Source: Pyrus communis
Taxonomy: Eukaryota; Streptophyta; Magnoliopsida; Rosales; Rosaceae
Assembly (NCBI RefSeq): GCF_963583255.1
Contig: NC_084817.1
Location: 11,414,121-11,478,120, forward strand
Length of the DNA: 64,000 nucleotides
Direction of reading: 5' to 3'
Part shown: piece by piece, positions 11,005-22,143 of the stretch
Numbering within the stretch: the stretch's first letter is position 1
Layout: each line of letters starts with the position of its first letter
Translations under genes and position numbers: made by a program
The notes under the pieces: model-generated
What the model saw: only the letters and a program-made list of their open reading frames with translations
Told to the model about the DNA's origin: nothing
Database searches by the model: none

Positions 11005-11170
11005 ACTGCACAATTATACATGGAAAACAAAATGGCTACTAAAAGATTCCTAAAAAAAATTCTACTCGTTTTCGTATAGATTATTTGGAATAGATTATTT
11101 CTGATTTCTAAATTGCACAATTATACATGGAAAACAAAATGGCTCAGCCTGTATTTGGAATAGATTATGG
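11005..11170 (+). repeat. local direct duplication, spacing about 105 bp
   Basis: The segment 'ttatacatggaaaacaaaat' occurs near 11015 and again near 11120. A 'tttggaatagattat' block also occurs twice, near 11090 and 11153. This looks like an imperfect tandem duplication. Confidence 0.6.
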
Positions 11171-12307
11171 CTTAGGCTTAAACTCAGAAATCAGTGAAGA
11201 ATGAAACTCAAAAGTGAATTGCAGTTTCTAATAATCATCTTTCTTAGAAAAGACTAACAAAATTGTTTTTAAAACAACAATATGCATATATAAGCAGGAT
11301 TGTGCTTAATTTTCTCTAATTAAAGAAATAGTTTGCGCAATTTAGAACCTGATACAACAAAAGCATAACAAAAAAAATTTCCACAGCCTGAAGTGCCTTT
11401 TGAAAGCTCAGTCCTACTTCGAAAATCTACATAGGGAAAAATTGTGAACCCTTAAAGTTTCTTCTCTCACTCAAAAGAAAAATGGAAACTCTATATAGAA
11501 AAAAAATTGAAATTGTGCATAATCAAAAGTGGATCAAAACTCTAAATATTATCTTAACGCGTAGGAGATCGTTGTCATAATTCGGAAACAATTGAAACTT
11601 CATTTTAAACACAAGCTTAATCAATTGATTTATATTTAAATGAAAAGAAAGTAGTGTCAGTTTTACCTATCTTTTGTTTAGTGTCGCTCCATTTCTATCT
11701 TTAATTAAAAGCTTGAATTTTTATTTTCCTTCCACTCCCCTGCTGCATAACAGTACAGTAGCTCTCGTTTACCTACAACAAATTGAAAACCATTTGGGGA
11801 AAATAACTAAGCCTTTGGTTATTAGATTCTTGGCAGGCAAAGCAAGAAAATTACACACAACAAACTATTGAAACTTTAAAACCCACTTCCCAAATTAGGT
11901 TCTCTGACTGCCTGATGATCATATTGATATAAACTATCATCTCGAGCACTGCAATGAATGAATTTTTTTTTTTTTTTTTTGGACATTCTAGTGAACTTTG
12001 CCAATAAAAGTTCAAATGAGAAACAAAAAAGTGAGCGGCTAACCCAAAAAAGTTCAAATGAACTTTACCAATAAAAGTTTTGAAGCAATTCATTTTCAGA
12101 AACAAAAATATGAAAGAGCATATGAAGGGGAAACAAACTTTAAAATTTCATACTATTTGGCCCACTCTTTACCCATTTAAAATGCACAGAATAAACAAAA
12201 GTCAGGACTACAGAACGTGGCATGAACTTTTTAAGTATATTTGATCTCAATGTGAGTCATACAAAATATTATCAGTACCATCCTATTTAGAACCTTCAAT
12301 ACATGTC

Positions 12308-12640
12308 TACTCAAGAGAACACAGAAGTCAGATTTATAGATACATAATAAAAGAAATTCCTTATGCAATTAGAAACAATTCTAGATGAGAAGCTCACTCT
12401 GGAGACTGAAAGTTGGCCCCTTAACATGCTCAGGTTCTCCACCATATTAACATTTTCCTTCTCCACACATTTAAATTCTTCCTCAACTCTTAAGAAGTTA
12501 TTGTGCAGTTTACTATTGTACTGTTGCAAGCTTACCCTGCTCAGGAAAACACGGAAGCAAGATTTATAGGTACATAATACGAGAAATTCCTTATGTAATT
12601 GTTGCTAATTACATAAAGAATTTCGCCAGAGTGAGTTATT
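12308..12640. repeat. dispersed direct and inverted copies of a 60-bp unit
   Basis: The block 12308-12372 recurs at 12540-12603 with about 80% identity ('agatttatagatacataat' versus 'agatttataggtacataat'). Part of it recurs inverted at 12607-12640. The second copy forms a hairpin: 'aaattccttatgtaatt' at 12584-12600 pairs with 12607-12623 across a 6-base loop, with one mismatch. Confidence 0.6.
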
Positions 12641-13329
12641 TATCTGGAATTGTTGCAGCCTGGGCCATTTGATTGATTTCATCCCACAAGACAAATCTTT
12701 CGTTTATTCTTTCTTAAACTAAGTTTAATAATTAAGCAATGAAAAGTCAATAGCCAAAAATCTCACATAATAATCTTTAATTCTTGAATAACCCGAATTT
12801 TCAATAGACCAAGGGATTAAATACACATAAGATGAATTAAATTGAGGAAAACTAAACAAAGAATGAGCAATAAGGGAGAGAAAGAGAATCAAAACCTATA
12901 TTTCTGCCCTGCGATGCTATGAGATCGTATGCTGTGAGATGGTATGAAGGTATTTTTCCCAATTTTTTGATAAATGGGGGAAATCACAGCAATGATTTGT
13001 TAATGTCGTGGGTTTCAATTTGTTCATAGAAGTAGGGGGAGTCTTGGAAAATGTTTATTCTTGTAAGTGGATAACCGCACCAAAGATGAGAAGAGTTAAA
13101 ATGCCAGAGAATAAGAGTTAGTATATGAATGACTTGATCAATAGAAAAAGATACTTGTAACTCCTAGCTTTTAGTATTAAACTCTTAACAAAATAAGAAT
13201 TAATAGATCAATGACTCGATGAGTGGAATAGAGAACTTTATACGAATGTTTAAAGCCCAAATGCTATCAAACGAACTCCCAAATTTGAGAAAGTAGTGCA
13301 AAAGTGAATTATCAAAATAAGAAGATTTA

Positions 13330-13645
13330 AACTAAATTAAACATTGTTCTCAACATTATTACACTTGTAGGAAAAAAAGAGTAATGGTAAGAAAAATTTT
13401 ATCGTGAGACTTGCTCTTAGGTGTTCATTTGGACTATGACGACTTTGAATAATCTTGTGAGACAAAAGAAAAAAACGAGATTAAAAAAGCCGAAAAAAAG
13501 GATATATCAAATTTGTAATTACATGAAAGATAAACCAAATTAAACATTCTTCTCAACATTATTAGACTTATAAGAAAATGATGTAATAGTAACCTGAAGA
13601 GAAAAAGTTTATCATGAGTCTTGCTCTTCGGTATTCACCAGACTT
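13330..13645 (+). repeat. duplicated 100-bp block
   Basis: 13330-13432 and 13540-13645 share 'ttctcaacattatta', then 'gtaatggtaa/gtaatagtaa' and 'gacttgctctt/agtcttgctctt'. This is an old direct duplication about 210 bp apart, with no coding content. Confidence 0.55.
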
Positions 13646-14142
13646 GCTCCTAGCTCGAGCTGTTTCTAAAAAAGGAAAAATTGACATTATTTTGCAATAA
13701 ATTGCATCGTAAAAATTAAATATGCATGATAACTTCAAAACTAAGTTTTGGAGAGAGAGAGGTGAAGTCACCTTGTGACCAGAGACCAAATCCATTTTTT
13801 CCTGATTACCCAAGTGGCAATCCAACTTGAGAAATCCTATAATCAACACCCAAATAAAGTTCAATCAAATTGCAGCATGAAATATTAATTAGAAAAGCCC
13901 TGAAATGGAAACGAAAAATATAGAAACTTGCCTAATGTTATGTGTACAGTTTCAACATTTGCTTGTGAAAAATATACTGATGTGACATGCCGTATGCTGA
14001 AGTGACATCAGTCGTTGACCGCCAGGTAGGTAAAATCCATACGATATCTTACAAACTATGATCTAAATTACTGCATCAAAGTTGGATCCTAAAAGAAAAT
14101 TCATACTTCTATATGAACCCAATGTATGATTTTTGCATATAC

Positions 14143-14215
14143 CTTGGTGGATTCATTCTCTGGATGAGTTTCTCGTACTCATCATTCACATTATGTGAAA
14201 AGCTCATTCTAACTT
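14143..14215 (-). pseudogene. orphan N-terminal exon of an ACT-repeat (ACR) protein gene
   Basis: On the minus strand a 73-nt exon is bounded by a 'ctgcag' acceptor and a 'gtatat' donor. It encodes MSFSHNVNDEYEKLIQRMN followed by PPR, which matches the start of ACR3/ACR4-type ACT-repeat proteins as I know the family. The next expected exon (first ACT domain) is not found downstream on this strand down to about 13.3 kb, so the gene appears truncated here. An upstream possible exon near 14312-14385 has a 'gttaga' donor. An ATG-G donor context also exists near 15297, but neither is certain. An intact ACR paralogue lies at 59350-61725. An alternative is that later exons are lost or lie beyond a large insertion. 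Confidence 0.5.
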
Positions 14216-15630
14216 CTGCAGTAAGTCACAAAAAAAAAAAATGAAAAAAAAAATCAAACAAAAGGTTGGAGAGAATAAAAAAGAATCAATTGGAGCGATG
14301 AATAACCGTTCTAACCAGGGTGCTTGAGGACGGTGGTGAGATCATCTATGTCAGTAGGTCTTTCCAGCTTTGCCCCGATCATGCACATCAAAGAAACAAA
14401 AAAAGGAGAAAATCATCCAAATATATAAGACTTTCAGTTTACATACATCCCAAATTAAGGTTGCACCGTCACTACGATTATGGAAATTCAGCTTCCAACA
14501 TCCTATAAATAATTAAACGAAAAAAAAGAAATTAAGAGAGAGAGGCAGGAATAATGCATACCAAGGAAGAGTAAAAGCTGGAACAGAACAAGGTGTTTGA
14601 GGATTGAAGTGAATTGGGATCTGGTCTTCTTTTTTTTTTTTTTTGTTGAAGTTTTAGTAATTTGTGTGCACAATCCATTTGTATTTATAGTAATTGCCTG
14701 CACAAACCTCAATCACCTTATAATCTATCACCATTGACATATAGTTCATACAAAATGGCATATCTTAACCTCTCTTTGGCCAGCAACAGTTTTCCAAAGT
14801 GAAATCAACTATTATTATTGTTAACTATCAGTCCGTTTGACCAATTGATTGAATTCATATACACCAAAAATTTCACAATTCATTGAATTTACTACAACTG
14901 GGAGAAGTATAGAAACAAAGACAACGGTTGAAATTATCACCATAAGAATTTCAATATAAAAAATCTAGAGACCAAAATCCTTGTTAACAGAATTTAATCA
15001 CATTAAAAGACACACACTCTGGGTTCTAAAAACAAATTTTCCTAAGAAAATTTACAAAAATAAAAAGTTGGTTCGACAAAAGCTATAAAGCGAGAAGCTG
15101 AAACTGCTCACCTTGAGCACATAGGGCTTTCAACTTCCAAGGCTGCTTACAAAAACCCCAAAAAGGAAAAAAATCAAGCCCCTGAAATCGAAAACAAAAC
15201 CAAATTAAACACCCACATGCAGCTGAATTGAACACCAACATGCAGGTACAAACAAAACCCCCAAAATCACAAAAGAGGAATTTGAACAGAAAACCCATAT
15301 GCAAATCCAAAATCACAGAAAAGCAATTGAAACACCTATATTGAGAAAGTCGTAAAACTCACCAAGAAACCCCAGTTTTTCTAGGTAAAAAATTACTCCA
15401 AATCCAACTGAAAAACCGAAGAAACTTCTATTAGTTGGGTGGTGTTTTCCGCAACAAAGTTTGTGAGAGAGAAAGAAGCAGAGAATTGTGAGAAAGAAAA
15501 GTAGAAAAGTCGAGAAGCAGCTGATGCAGGGGTGGGCAAACGGTTCTGTACCTGCGGTTGGGGGCGGTACCCTTAGTTTGGCGCGAGTACAGGGCGCGTA
15601 AAAAATTTCAAAACACAAAACGGAGCGTGG
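14216..15630 (-). other. possible untranslated leader and promoter of the truncated ACR-like gene
   Basis: Minus-strand sequence from about 15480 downwards is CT-rich and leader-like ('ctgcttctttctctctcaca'), and T-rich intron-like DNA follows towards 14216. There is no long frame. This assignment is inferred from texture and from the exon at 14143-14215. Confidence 0.3.
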
Positions 15631-16091
15631 CGGGACGAGTTCAAAAATAGGAAGGAGAGGGCCCCTGGCCCAGCCCGTTTCTAGTTTCAGAAAATTGGAT
15701 GGGGTTTAATGTTTGTCAAATCTCACTCTCCACCATTGATTTCCATATTTTCATCACACACACACCCCCCACTTCCCTATGTTTCCACATCCCCCAATCT
15801 CTCGAACCTTCTCCCTTCTCTCTTGTCCCTCATTCCTCTCCTTGTTTCTTCTCCCTCCATCTCTGCAACTCCCCTTCCTAGAGCGCAGACACACCACACC
15901 CACACACCACCGTGGTGCACACTTCGGCAAGCACCATCACCACCTGTGGACCGTTCCTCCTCCCTTTCTCACCTCCCTGCGATCGAGTCCAGGTGAGCGG
16001 AGAAATCGGGTTTCATTGCTTCACAACTGGTCCTTGATTTTCTGCAACTAAATTTTCAACTCAGCGTCTGTGCGTGGGAAGAAGGCAGTCT
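15631..16091 (+). other. C-rich leader-like stretch without a recognisable gene
   Basis: 15710-15990 is a CT/CA-rich strand ('catcacacacacacccccca') resembling a plant 5' leader. A possible donor 'caggtgagc' lies at about 15990. Overlapping open frames in all three phases are proline/serine-rich, as expected from base composition, and none resembles a known protein. It is cut by a solo LTR at 16092. Confidence 0.3.
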
Positions 16092-16692
16092 TGTTGGAGC
16101 AATATTAGAAAATATGAAAAATAACAAAATAATTTCAATGCTAATAATCATAAAGAAATTCACAACATCAATTATATATGAGATTAATATAAACAACTAG
16201 AGAGAAAGTTAGAATAACTGACAAACTTGGAGATTGAGGCTTGCATAAATGCAATGTCCTAAAGATAGAATTTCGCCCCTACTCTTGTGCTTGTAGTTCG
16301 GTAGGCGTCCATCTCCCAGGATTCAACAATCTATAATCCGAAGTCAAAGCATTTCAATCTTCGGACTCTGGCGAACTTTATATATTCCATACTCTCAAGA
16401 CACGACTCGGAATTTGACTCACGAAGCATGAGAGAAACAAAGTGGGGAAACCCTATTTCTCAAGAGTAAAAATAAACTCTAATTTTCTGTATTTAATACC
16501 AATGGTTTCATGGGTTTATATATAATCCAATTTCTACTTATCAAAGAGATGTAACTTTTCATCTATAAGTATACATCACTTATAAAGGGAATACAACTAA
16601 ACAACATAACCTTTCTAAGAAATTGGTTAACAATATTTTTCATTCAATTATTAAAATTATATACTATAATATATAATATATAATTTCCAACA
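16092..16692 (+). mobile_element. solo LTR with perfect TSD
   Basis: The 601-bp sequence begins TGTTGGAGCAATATT and ends ...TAATTTCCAACA, with terminal TGTTGGA/TTCCAACA inverted ends. It is flanked on both sides by AGTCT, a perfect 5-bp target-site duplication. There is no internal element, so it is a solo LTR left by LTR-LTR recombination. Strand is taken from the TG...CA reading only. Confidence 0.85.
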
Positions 16693-16740
16693 AGTCTGAG
16701 ACAGAAGACTGGGTAGAAGTAAAGTGTGAGTAGGTTGATT

Positions 16741-17007
16741 TAGGGCTGGGCACGGGCTTGAGGAGTTAAGGGGTCGGGATTCCTGAGATTGGGACTTCAG
16801 GGTCAAAGGAAAGGATGGCAACAACATGGCCTTCGCGGAGTTACCCGTGGACCCGGTCCAAACCGGCCCATTTCTACGGGGCCGGGTAAGGTTCGGTTCC
16901 TATCTTAGAAAATGGTATCCCCGGTCCGGCCCGACCCATTTCCTTTAAACCCGGGTCCGGTCTGGTCCCTTCAAAATTCGGCTTGGCCCAGCCCGTGCCC
17001 ACCCCTA
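16741..17007. mobile_element. hAT-type MITE (267 bp)
   Basis: The termini are inverted repeats: TAGGGCTGGGCACGGGCT at the left, and TAGGGGTGGGCACGGGCT on the opposite strand at the right (one mismatch in 18). The flanking 8-mers ggttgatt and agctgatg agree at 5 of 8 positions, a decayed hAT target duplication. The interior is rich in 'ccggcccg' and 'gacccgg' blocks and has no coding content. Confidence 0.75.
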
Positions 17008-17964
17008 AGCTGATGCAAGCAATGATCGACGCATGGATAGAATGGGCAAAACTGACTTTTCGCTGCAAGAAAGAAGAAACAGCAAGAGAAATAGAGGAAA
17101 AACTGAGGGCAAAAACGTCCGGCCATTGGTCATCAACAGTACCCCAAAACTGAGTTTTAGTATATAGGATATTGTGTTGAGATTTCTTTTTCTAGTCAAA
17201 TTTTTAGTTCTTGCATATATGAATTAGATCAGTTAATCATAATAGAGTACGTATTCTCTGTGCATTGTAATTCAAGTCCGTCTCCTTGTAAATTACAATA
17301 GTTAGTTTCGTTCTTATAAGAAAACAGAAGGTACAAAGAGAAGCCTTTGATGCATCCATACCTTAAAAATAAAAAAATTTAACAAAATCCCAAAACCAAG
17401 CTAATCGATTTTTTGGAGGAAAAGTATGTATCCAAACTCGCCGATTGAAAGATGAATTAATGACCCAGAGAAATTAAGGCACTCGCAACAAAATTAGTTT
17501 TCCGGTAAACGTGGCAGGAAGTAATGCTCCAAAATTGACTATAAAATTAGATCAACATTCATCAAATGAACTAATTAATCTAAATTGTAAAAAGCAAAAC
17601 TAATTAATTTGAAAAATAAAAAACATTCCACTGTACAAAGAGATTTAAAGCATGAGCTAAATCCATTAATTCATGGCACCAAATTACATCAACAACAGCA
17701 AGTACATAAGAATAATTCATAATTTAAACAGGCAAACAGGCAAACAGGCTTGCCTGTTTATTTAAGTAAATGGCCATCAATCCAATTGTTCCAAAACAAA
17801 GAAAAAACAAGGGAAAAGAAAGAGCATAGAAAACCAACAATAGCAACATTACCACCACACAAGAACAACATTGTACTCCACACATCCTAACAAATTTATT
17901 CATAAAACAATCTTAATTAGTACTTAATTAGTACTATAAAGAGCTTGTAATTAGCCCCCAAATC
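17008..17964. other. intergenic, downstream side of the HyPRP gene
   Basis: AT-rich sequence without a gene. The 17690-17960 part is expected to hold the 3' untranslated region of the minus-strand HyPRP gene. A 'caggcaaacaggcaaacagg' micro-repeat occurs near 17728-17750. Confidence 0.5.
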
Positions 17965-18366
17965 TTATTCACATTTAAAGCCAGGAGGGACTGTTTTCTG
18001 GCATGCACTAACAAGCAAGCTCAAAGCAACCGGCACTTCCAAGTTGACAAGCCCTAGAGCATTGGCCTTAATCACAGTGCAGAGGCAAATGGCAGCCTCC
18101 AAATCGAACAACCCTTCAAGCAACGCGCAACAACTGCTCGTTGGCGGTGTTCCGATTTTGAGGTTGACAAGTCCTAGAAGGTCCACACAAGCCCCTAGCT
18201 TCAATGTGTCTTTAGGGCAGGTTTCCGCCTCAGGTGCGGGCGCCACTGGGGTTGGACCAGGCTTGGGGCTGGGCTTGCATGTGCCGCAAGCAATGGAGAA
18301 TGTGGATGAGTAGAAAAGGATTGAGAAGATGAGAAGGGTTGCTGAGAGCTGCTTGGTAGAAGCCAT
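17965..18366 (-). CDS. hybrid proline-rich protein, 8-cysteine motif (HyPRP/DC2.15-like)
   Basis: This is an intact intronless gene for 133 residues. Residues 1-26 form a signal peptide ending near 'STFSIACG'. A short Pro-rich linker ('KPSPKPGPTPVAPAPEAE') follows. The C-terminal hydrophobic-seed-protein/LTP-like domain shows the full 8-cysteine order C...C...CC...CxC...C...C ('TSSCCALLEGL', 'AAICLCTVIKANALG', 'SACQKTVPPGFKC'). Family members are secreted small cell-wall or membrane-associated proteins, often linked to cell extension, stress and defence priming. The exact role of this copy cannot be read from sequence. Length and cysteine spacing are normal. The neighbouring hAT insertion is 0.9 kb upstream and does not touch it. 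Confidence 0.93.
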   Translation of the reverse strand: MASTKQLSATLLIFSILFYSSTFSIACGTCKPSPKPGPTPVAPAPEAETCPKDTLKLGACVDLLGLVNLKIGTPPTSSCCALLEGLFDLEAAICLCTVIKANALGLVNLEVPVALSLLVSACQKTVPPGFKCE

Positions 18367-19308
18367 GGATGGAGTGGTTTTTTTAGAGTTATAAAAATAT
18401 GGGGTGCCTCATTGAAGGGAGGGGGTGCCCTCCATTTTAAAGGCAGATTGTGAGGTGAGGTTGCTGTTTCAGAATCCGATTAAGTGGAAGCGAATTGAAA
18501 ATGGATGATATAATACAGCGAAGATTTTGTATGTTTGTGGGGGTGTGGGGATGAGAAGTTTAATTTATCGTTCACGACATTCGAATTTGTGACCTCTCAT
18601 TTATTAAATAAAGAAAAATACCATTAACTATAGTTCGAAGTGGCAAGTAATTTGGTTATCTGAAATGTTATTAGCATTAGTCATGATTGCCAAACAAGTA
18701 CTCATTGTGAGGTAGGACCAAACCTCCAAAAGGCATGGCCGATGGAAATTTCTAGGCATTTGTATTGACTCGCTCAATCAACAGTACACATTCATCCGCA
18801 TAAAGTTGGACAACCGCTATGTTTGGCAAGTCTTTTAAGATGATTTGAGGACAAAGATTCATCATCAATCTCACTGTTCGGAGCTTAAGGATCGTGCAAT
18901 TTAGATCACTCAAATTGAATTCACATATTTCATTAACTTCTGTTGGTCGACCTCATACAAACCAAGAGCTCCAATTTTTCTCACACAAGCTAAGGACCCA
19001 AATGTCCTTGTCCTTAGGCTTCAGATACTAAGATTCAACAAGTATCAAATTCATTAATTTAAATCATTGATAGTCATCACCTAATACTACAATATAGTGA
19101 TATTTTTCTTCGTTGGTAGGTAAGTCGATTCTCGTCAAAGGAGAATTGAACCACATTATTACTAGCCCGTTATGAAGCTTAGTTCATTCTCCACTCTTTT
19201 AGTGTAGATAATATCGTTTGTTAAAAAAAAATGTGTTAATAGTCCACATATCATTCGTTGTATCTTCTATTTTATTATTCCAATTATTAGCCAAACATTA
19301 CAAACAAC
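18367..19308. other. intergenic region upstream of the HyPRP gene
   Basis: It contains the promoter of the minus-strand HyPRP gene; an AT-rich 'tatttttataac' lies near 18392-18403 on the minus strand. No other gene is seen. At 19301-19308 lies CAAACAAC, the left target duplication of the adjacent hAT element. Confidence 0.45.
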
Positions 19309-20506
19309 TAGGGGTGGATTTTTTTTTCCAAATTGTCGTGCCAACCGAATTGTCAACCGTGCCATACCGATTTTGTGCCAATCGGTAATGGTACAGTATT
19401 GTACCGTACCAAAATTTCATGGTACGATATTAGTAATGGATACCATTACCATGGTATTACCATACCGTACCAAAAATATAATATAATATATAATTATATA
19501 ACACATTTATAATAAGAAATTATTATTGGGATTCCAACAATCTCATTTTGCACTCCAAACTGTAATTAGAAAATGAAACTCTACTTATATTAGCATTGTT
19601 GTTGGTGACCTTGATCTTTTGAGTTGGTGGAAATTAAATACAAAAGAGTTCCCAATTCTTTCACAAATAGCCAAGGATATCTTTGCAATCCCCACTTCTA
19701 CCGTGGTTAGTGAAAATGCATTTAGCTTAGAGAGGAGTGTTGTGGACCCTTTTAGGGCATCCTTGACGCCTAAAATGGTGAGGCAATGTGTACTAGTTAT
19801 TGACTTAGGGCGGATGAAGTAAACTTCTACAGAGAACCAACGGAAGATGTGCTTCAATTTTACAAGGAAATGAAAGAAGTGAAAACAAGTAAGATATGCT
19901 TTGATTTTTTTAGTAAATTATTTATTAAATGGTTTTCAACTTTACTTCTTCTTGCTACTATATGTTTTCTTTGTTTGTAATGTAGGCTTGACACAAGCTC
20001 AATCTTCTACAAGTTCAATGCCTCCTCCAAAACCTTCAACATCTCAAGCTTGAAGAATTGATTAATGAATTTTACTTTTTGAAGTTTCGTTTCAATTTCA
20101 TTTGGTTTGAAACTTTAACTTCTATTTGGATTGTCAACTTCTATTTGTTTTGGTTCGTAACTTCTATTTGGATTGTAAGCTTAATTTTCATCATCAATCT
20201 TGATGCATCATTTGAATTATTGTGTGTGTGAATTGTGAATGATGAATAATAGATGAATTTAGGTTACAATGTATGAGATAAAGGTACAAACAAAAAAAAG
20301 TTTTGCCCTTGAATTGGGTTAAAAAAACAAAAACAGATTTTGTCTCAAAATAAAGTGGCAATTATCATTGATATATCATGTCAACCGAATTATTTCACAA
20401 TACTAAACTTCGATATACCGAAAATTTGATATGTTAATGATAATAGATTTTGCCAAACCAAAAATTTAATACAGTAATTGGTACAAGGGATTTGATACCA
20501 ACCCTA
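19309..20506 (+). mobile_element. defective hAT transposon with perfect 8-bp TSD
   Basis: The 1,198-bp element begins TAGGGGTGG and ends CCAACCCTA, short imperfect inverted ends. It is flanked by CAAACAAC at 19301-19308 and 20507-20514. The left sub-terminal part is rich in 'ggtacc/gtaccgtacc' repeats. Inside, 19619-19822 encodes the hAT C-terminal dimerisation domain ('SWWKLNTKEFPILSQIAKD', 'STVVSENAFS', 'SLTPKMV'). The rest of the transposase is gone, so it is immobile by itself. Confidence 0.9.
19619..19822 (+). pseudogene. hAT transposase C-terminal fragment
   Basis: The 67-residue frame covers the hAT dimerisation region: WWK...FPILSQIAKDIFAIP, then a variant of the usual 'SESAFS' box and the 'R..L.P..V..L' end. 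The catalytic RNase H-like core and BED zinc finger are absent. It lies inside the hAT element, and downstream sequence to 20055 looks like its former C-terminal tail ('STSSMPPPKPSTSQA'). Confidence 0.85.
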
Positions 20507-20720
20507 CAAACAACCACAATTTCACCAATTTCCGCCGAAAAATAAAAATAAATAAAATAAAACAGAGTTTACAGAGAGTGCGTGTGCGTGAAAGCTCTCG
20601 ACTTTCGTTCTCAAAGATCGCTGATTCAGTTAAGAGAAAATCGGTCGACGTCGCGAGCTCACCATAATTCTTTGGAGAGAGATTTGAGCTGATCTTGGCG
20701 GTGGTTGTGGTGGTGGGGAG

Positions 20721-22143
20721 ATGGCGATACTGTACGCGCTGGTAGCACGAGGATCGGTGGTGCTGGCGGAGTTCAGCGGCACGTCGACGAACGCGAGCAT
20801 AATCTCCAAGCAAATTCTCGAGAAAATCCCCGGCGACAGCGACACTCACGTCTCCTACTCTCAAGATCGCCACATCTTCCACGTCAAGCGCACCGACGGC
20901 CTCACCGTCCTCTGTATGGCCGACGAGACCGCCGCCCGTACGTCGTCGTTTTGTTTGACCCAATTCTCAATTCCCCTCCCCAAATTTTTTTTTATTTTTT
21001 ATTTTGTTCGATGTTTTTATGCAGGGAGAATGCCATTCGCTTTTCTTGAAGACATTCATCAGAGGTTCGTGAGGACCTACGGCCGCGCTGTTCATTCGGC
21101 TCAGGCTTACGGCATGAACGATGAGTTTTCTAGGGTTTTGAGCCAGCAGATGGAGTATTACTCCAATGATCCTAATGCCGATAGGATCAATCGACTCAAA
21201 GGCGAAATGAGCCAGGTAAAAAAATGTCAATTTTGTCACTAACTGATCAAGTTCAATTGTGGACTTTGGTTCCAATTTGTTTGCTCTTTTTCGTATTGAT
21301 TGCGGTTTGATTTCTTATTGAGTTTTCAGATTTGTAGGTGCGAAATGTGATGATTGAGAACATTGACAAAGTTTTGGAAAGAGGGGATCGCTTGGAGTTG
21401 CTGGTTGATAAAACTGCTAATATGCAAGGCAATACCTTCCGGTTCAGAAAGCAAGCTCGCCGTTTCAGAAGCACTGTGTGGTGGAGAAATGTTAAGCTCA
21501 CGTATGTTTCCTAAGCTCAAAGCTCAATTCAATAGCTACAGAAACTTCGAAATTATCAATTTTTTGTGTCTTTTCATCTTATGCTTTGAAAGAGTCGTGT
21601 GTACTTTGTGCAATGGTTACATTTTCATGTGAGACGGTCACATTACTATACTGTCAATTCATCTACGTATTCAAACCACAGTTTGTGTTTGATTATCATG
21701 CAAGAGTGTTTTATGTAATTGTTACGTTGCTAGACTGTCAATTCAACTATGTATTCAACCCACAGTTTGTGCTATTGTCTGGCACGAGTGTTTTATGCAA
21801 CCGTGATGCTTTTATGTCAGTCGGTATGGAATGTTATGAATTCAGCTATGTATACAAACCACAGCTTGTGTTAGATTGTCTGGCAAGAGCGTTTTATACT
21901 TTTGTGTAACGGGTATTGTTTTATATCGGACACTATGGCATATTAGATTGCTTGACTGTCAAGTCAATTCAACTACGTATTCAAACTTCAGTTTATCGTA
22001 GATTTTCTGGCAAGAGAATTTTAAATTCATGTAATTGCTTTAAATTTTGCAGGGTTGCATTGATATTCCTTGTGCTAGTAGTAATTTATGTTGTGCTGGC
22101 TTTCGTTTGCCATGGCCTCGCACTACCCTCCTGCTTGAAGTAG
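20721..22143 (+). CDS. VAMP711: VAMP711/712-type R-SNARE (longin VAMP7 family)
   Basis: Four exons are supported by GT-AG borders and phase: 20721-20937, 21025-21215, 21338-21501 and 22053-22143. They encode 220 residues, the normal length. Residues 1 to about 115 are the longin domain ('MAILYALVARGSVVLAEFSG', 'FAFLEDIHQRFVRTYGR'). Residues 125-185 are the R-SNARE motif with the zero-layer Arg near 151 ('NIDKVLERGDRLELLVDK'). A single membrane anchor near 190-212 precedes 'HGLALPSCLK'. The 'NDPNADRINRLKGEM' stretch favours the VAMP711 subgroup over VAMP713/714. These R-SNAREs drive membrane fusion at the vacuole and late endosome. The symbol is given for subfamily, not proven orthology. A hAT insertion ends 215 bp before the ATG. 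Confidence 0.93.
21640..22030 (+). repeat. four diverged tandem repeats inside VAMP711-type intron 3
   Basis: A unit of about 100 bp recurs four times. Each copy has the phrase 'caattcaactacgtattcaa' (variants) followed by 'ccacagtttgtg', then 'ctggcaagagtgttttat'. Copies start near 21655, 21735, 21838 and 21963. It explains the larger size of this intron. Confidence 0.75.

Larger units (their letters stand above)
9371..14142. other. long AT-rich intergenic stretch with small local duplications
   Basis: No protein gene can be supported here. Short open frames are Lys/Phe/Ile-rich and look like chance. Local duplications are listed separately. A 200-bp block at 9840-10030 is less AT-rich, but I recognise nothing in it. 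Confidence 0.45.

Noticed and set aside
15699..16051. Overlapping Pro/Ser-rich frames in three phases
   Set aside because: Open in every phase because of CT/CA-rich composition; typical of a leader, not of a protein.
18044..18313. Plus-strand open frame opposite the HyPRP gene
   Set aside because: Shadow of the minus-strand 8-cysteine-motif gene, which has signal peptide and cysteine pattern.
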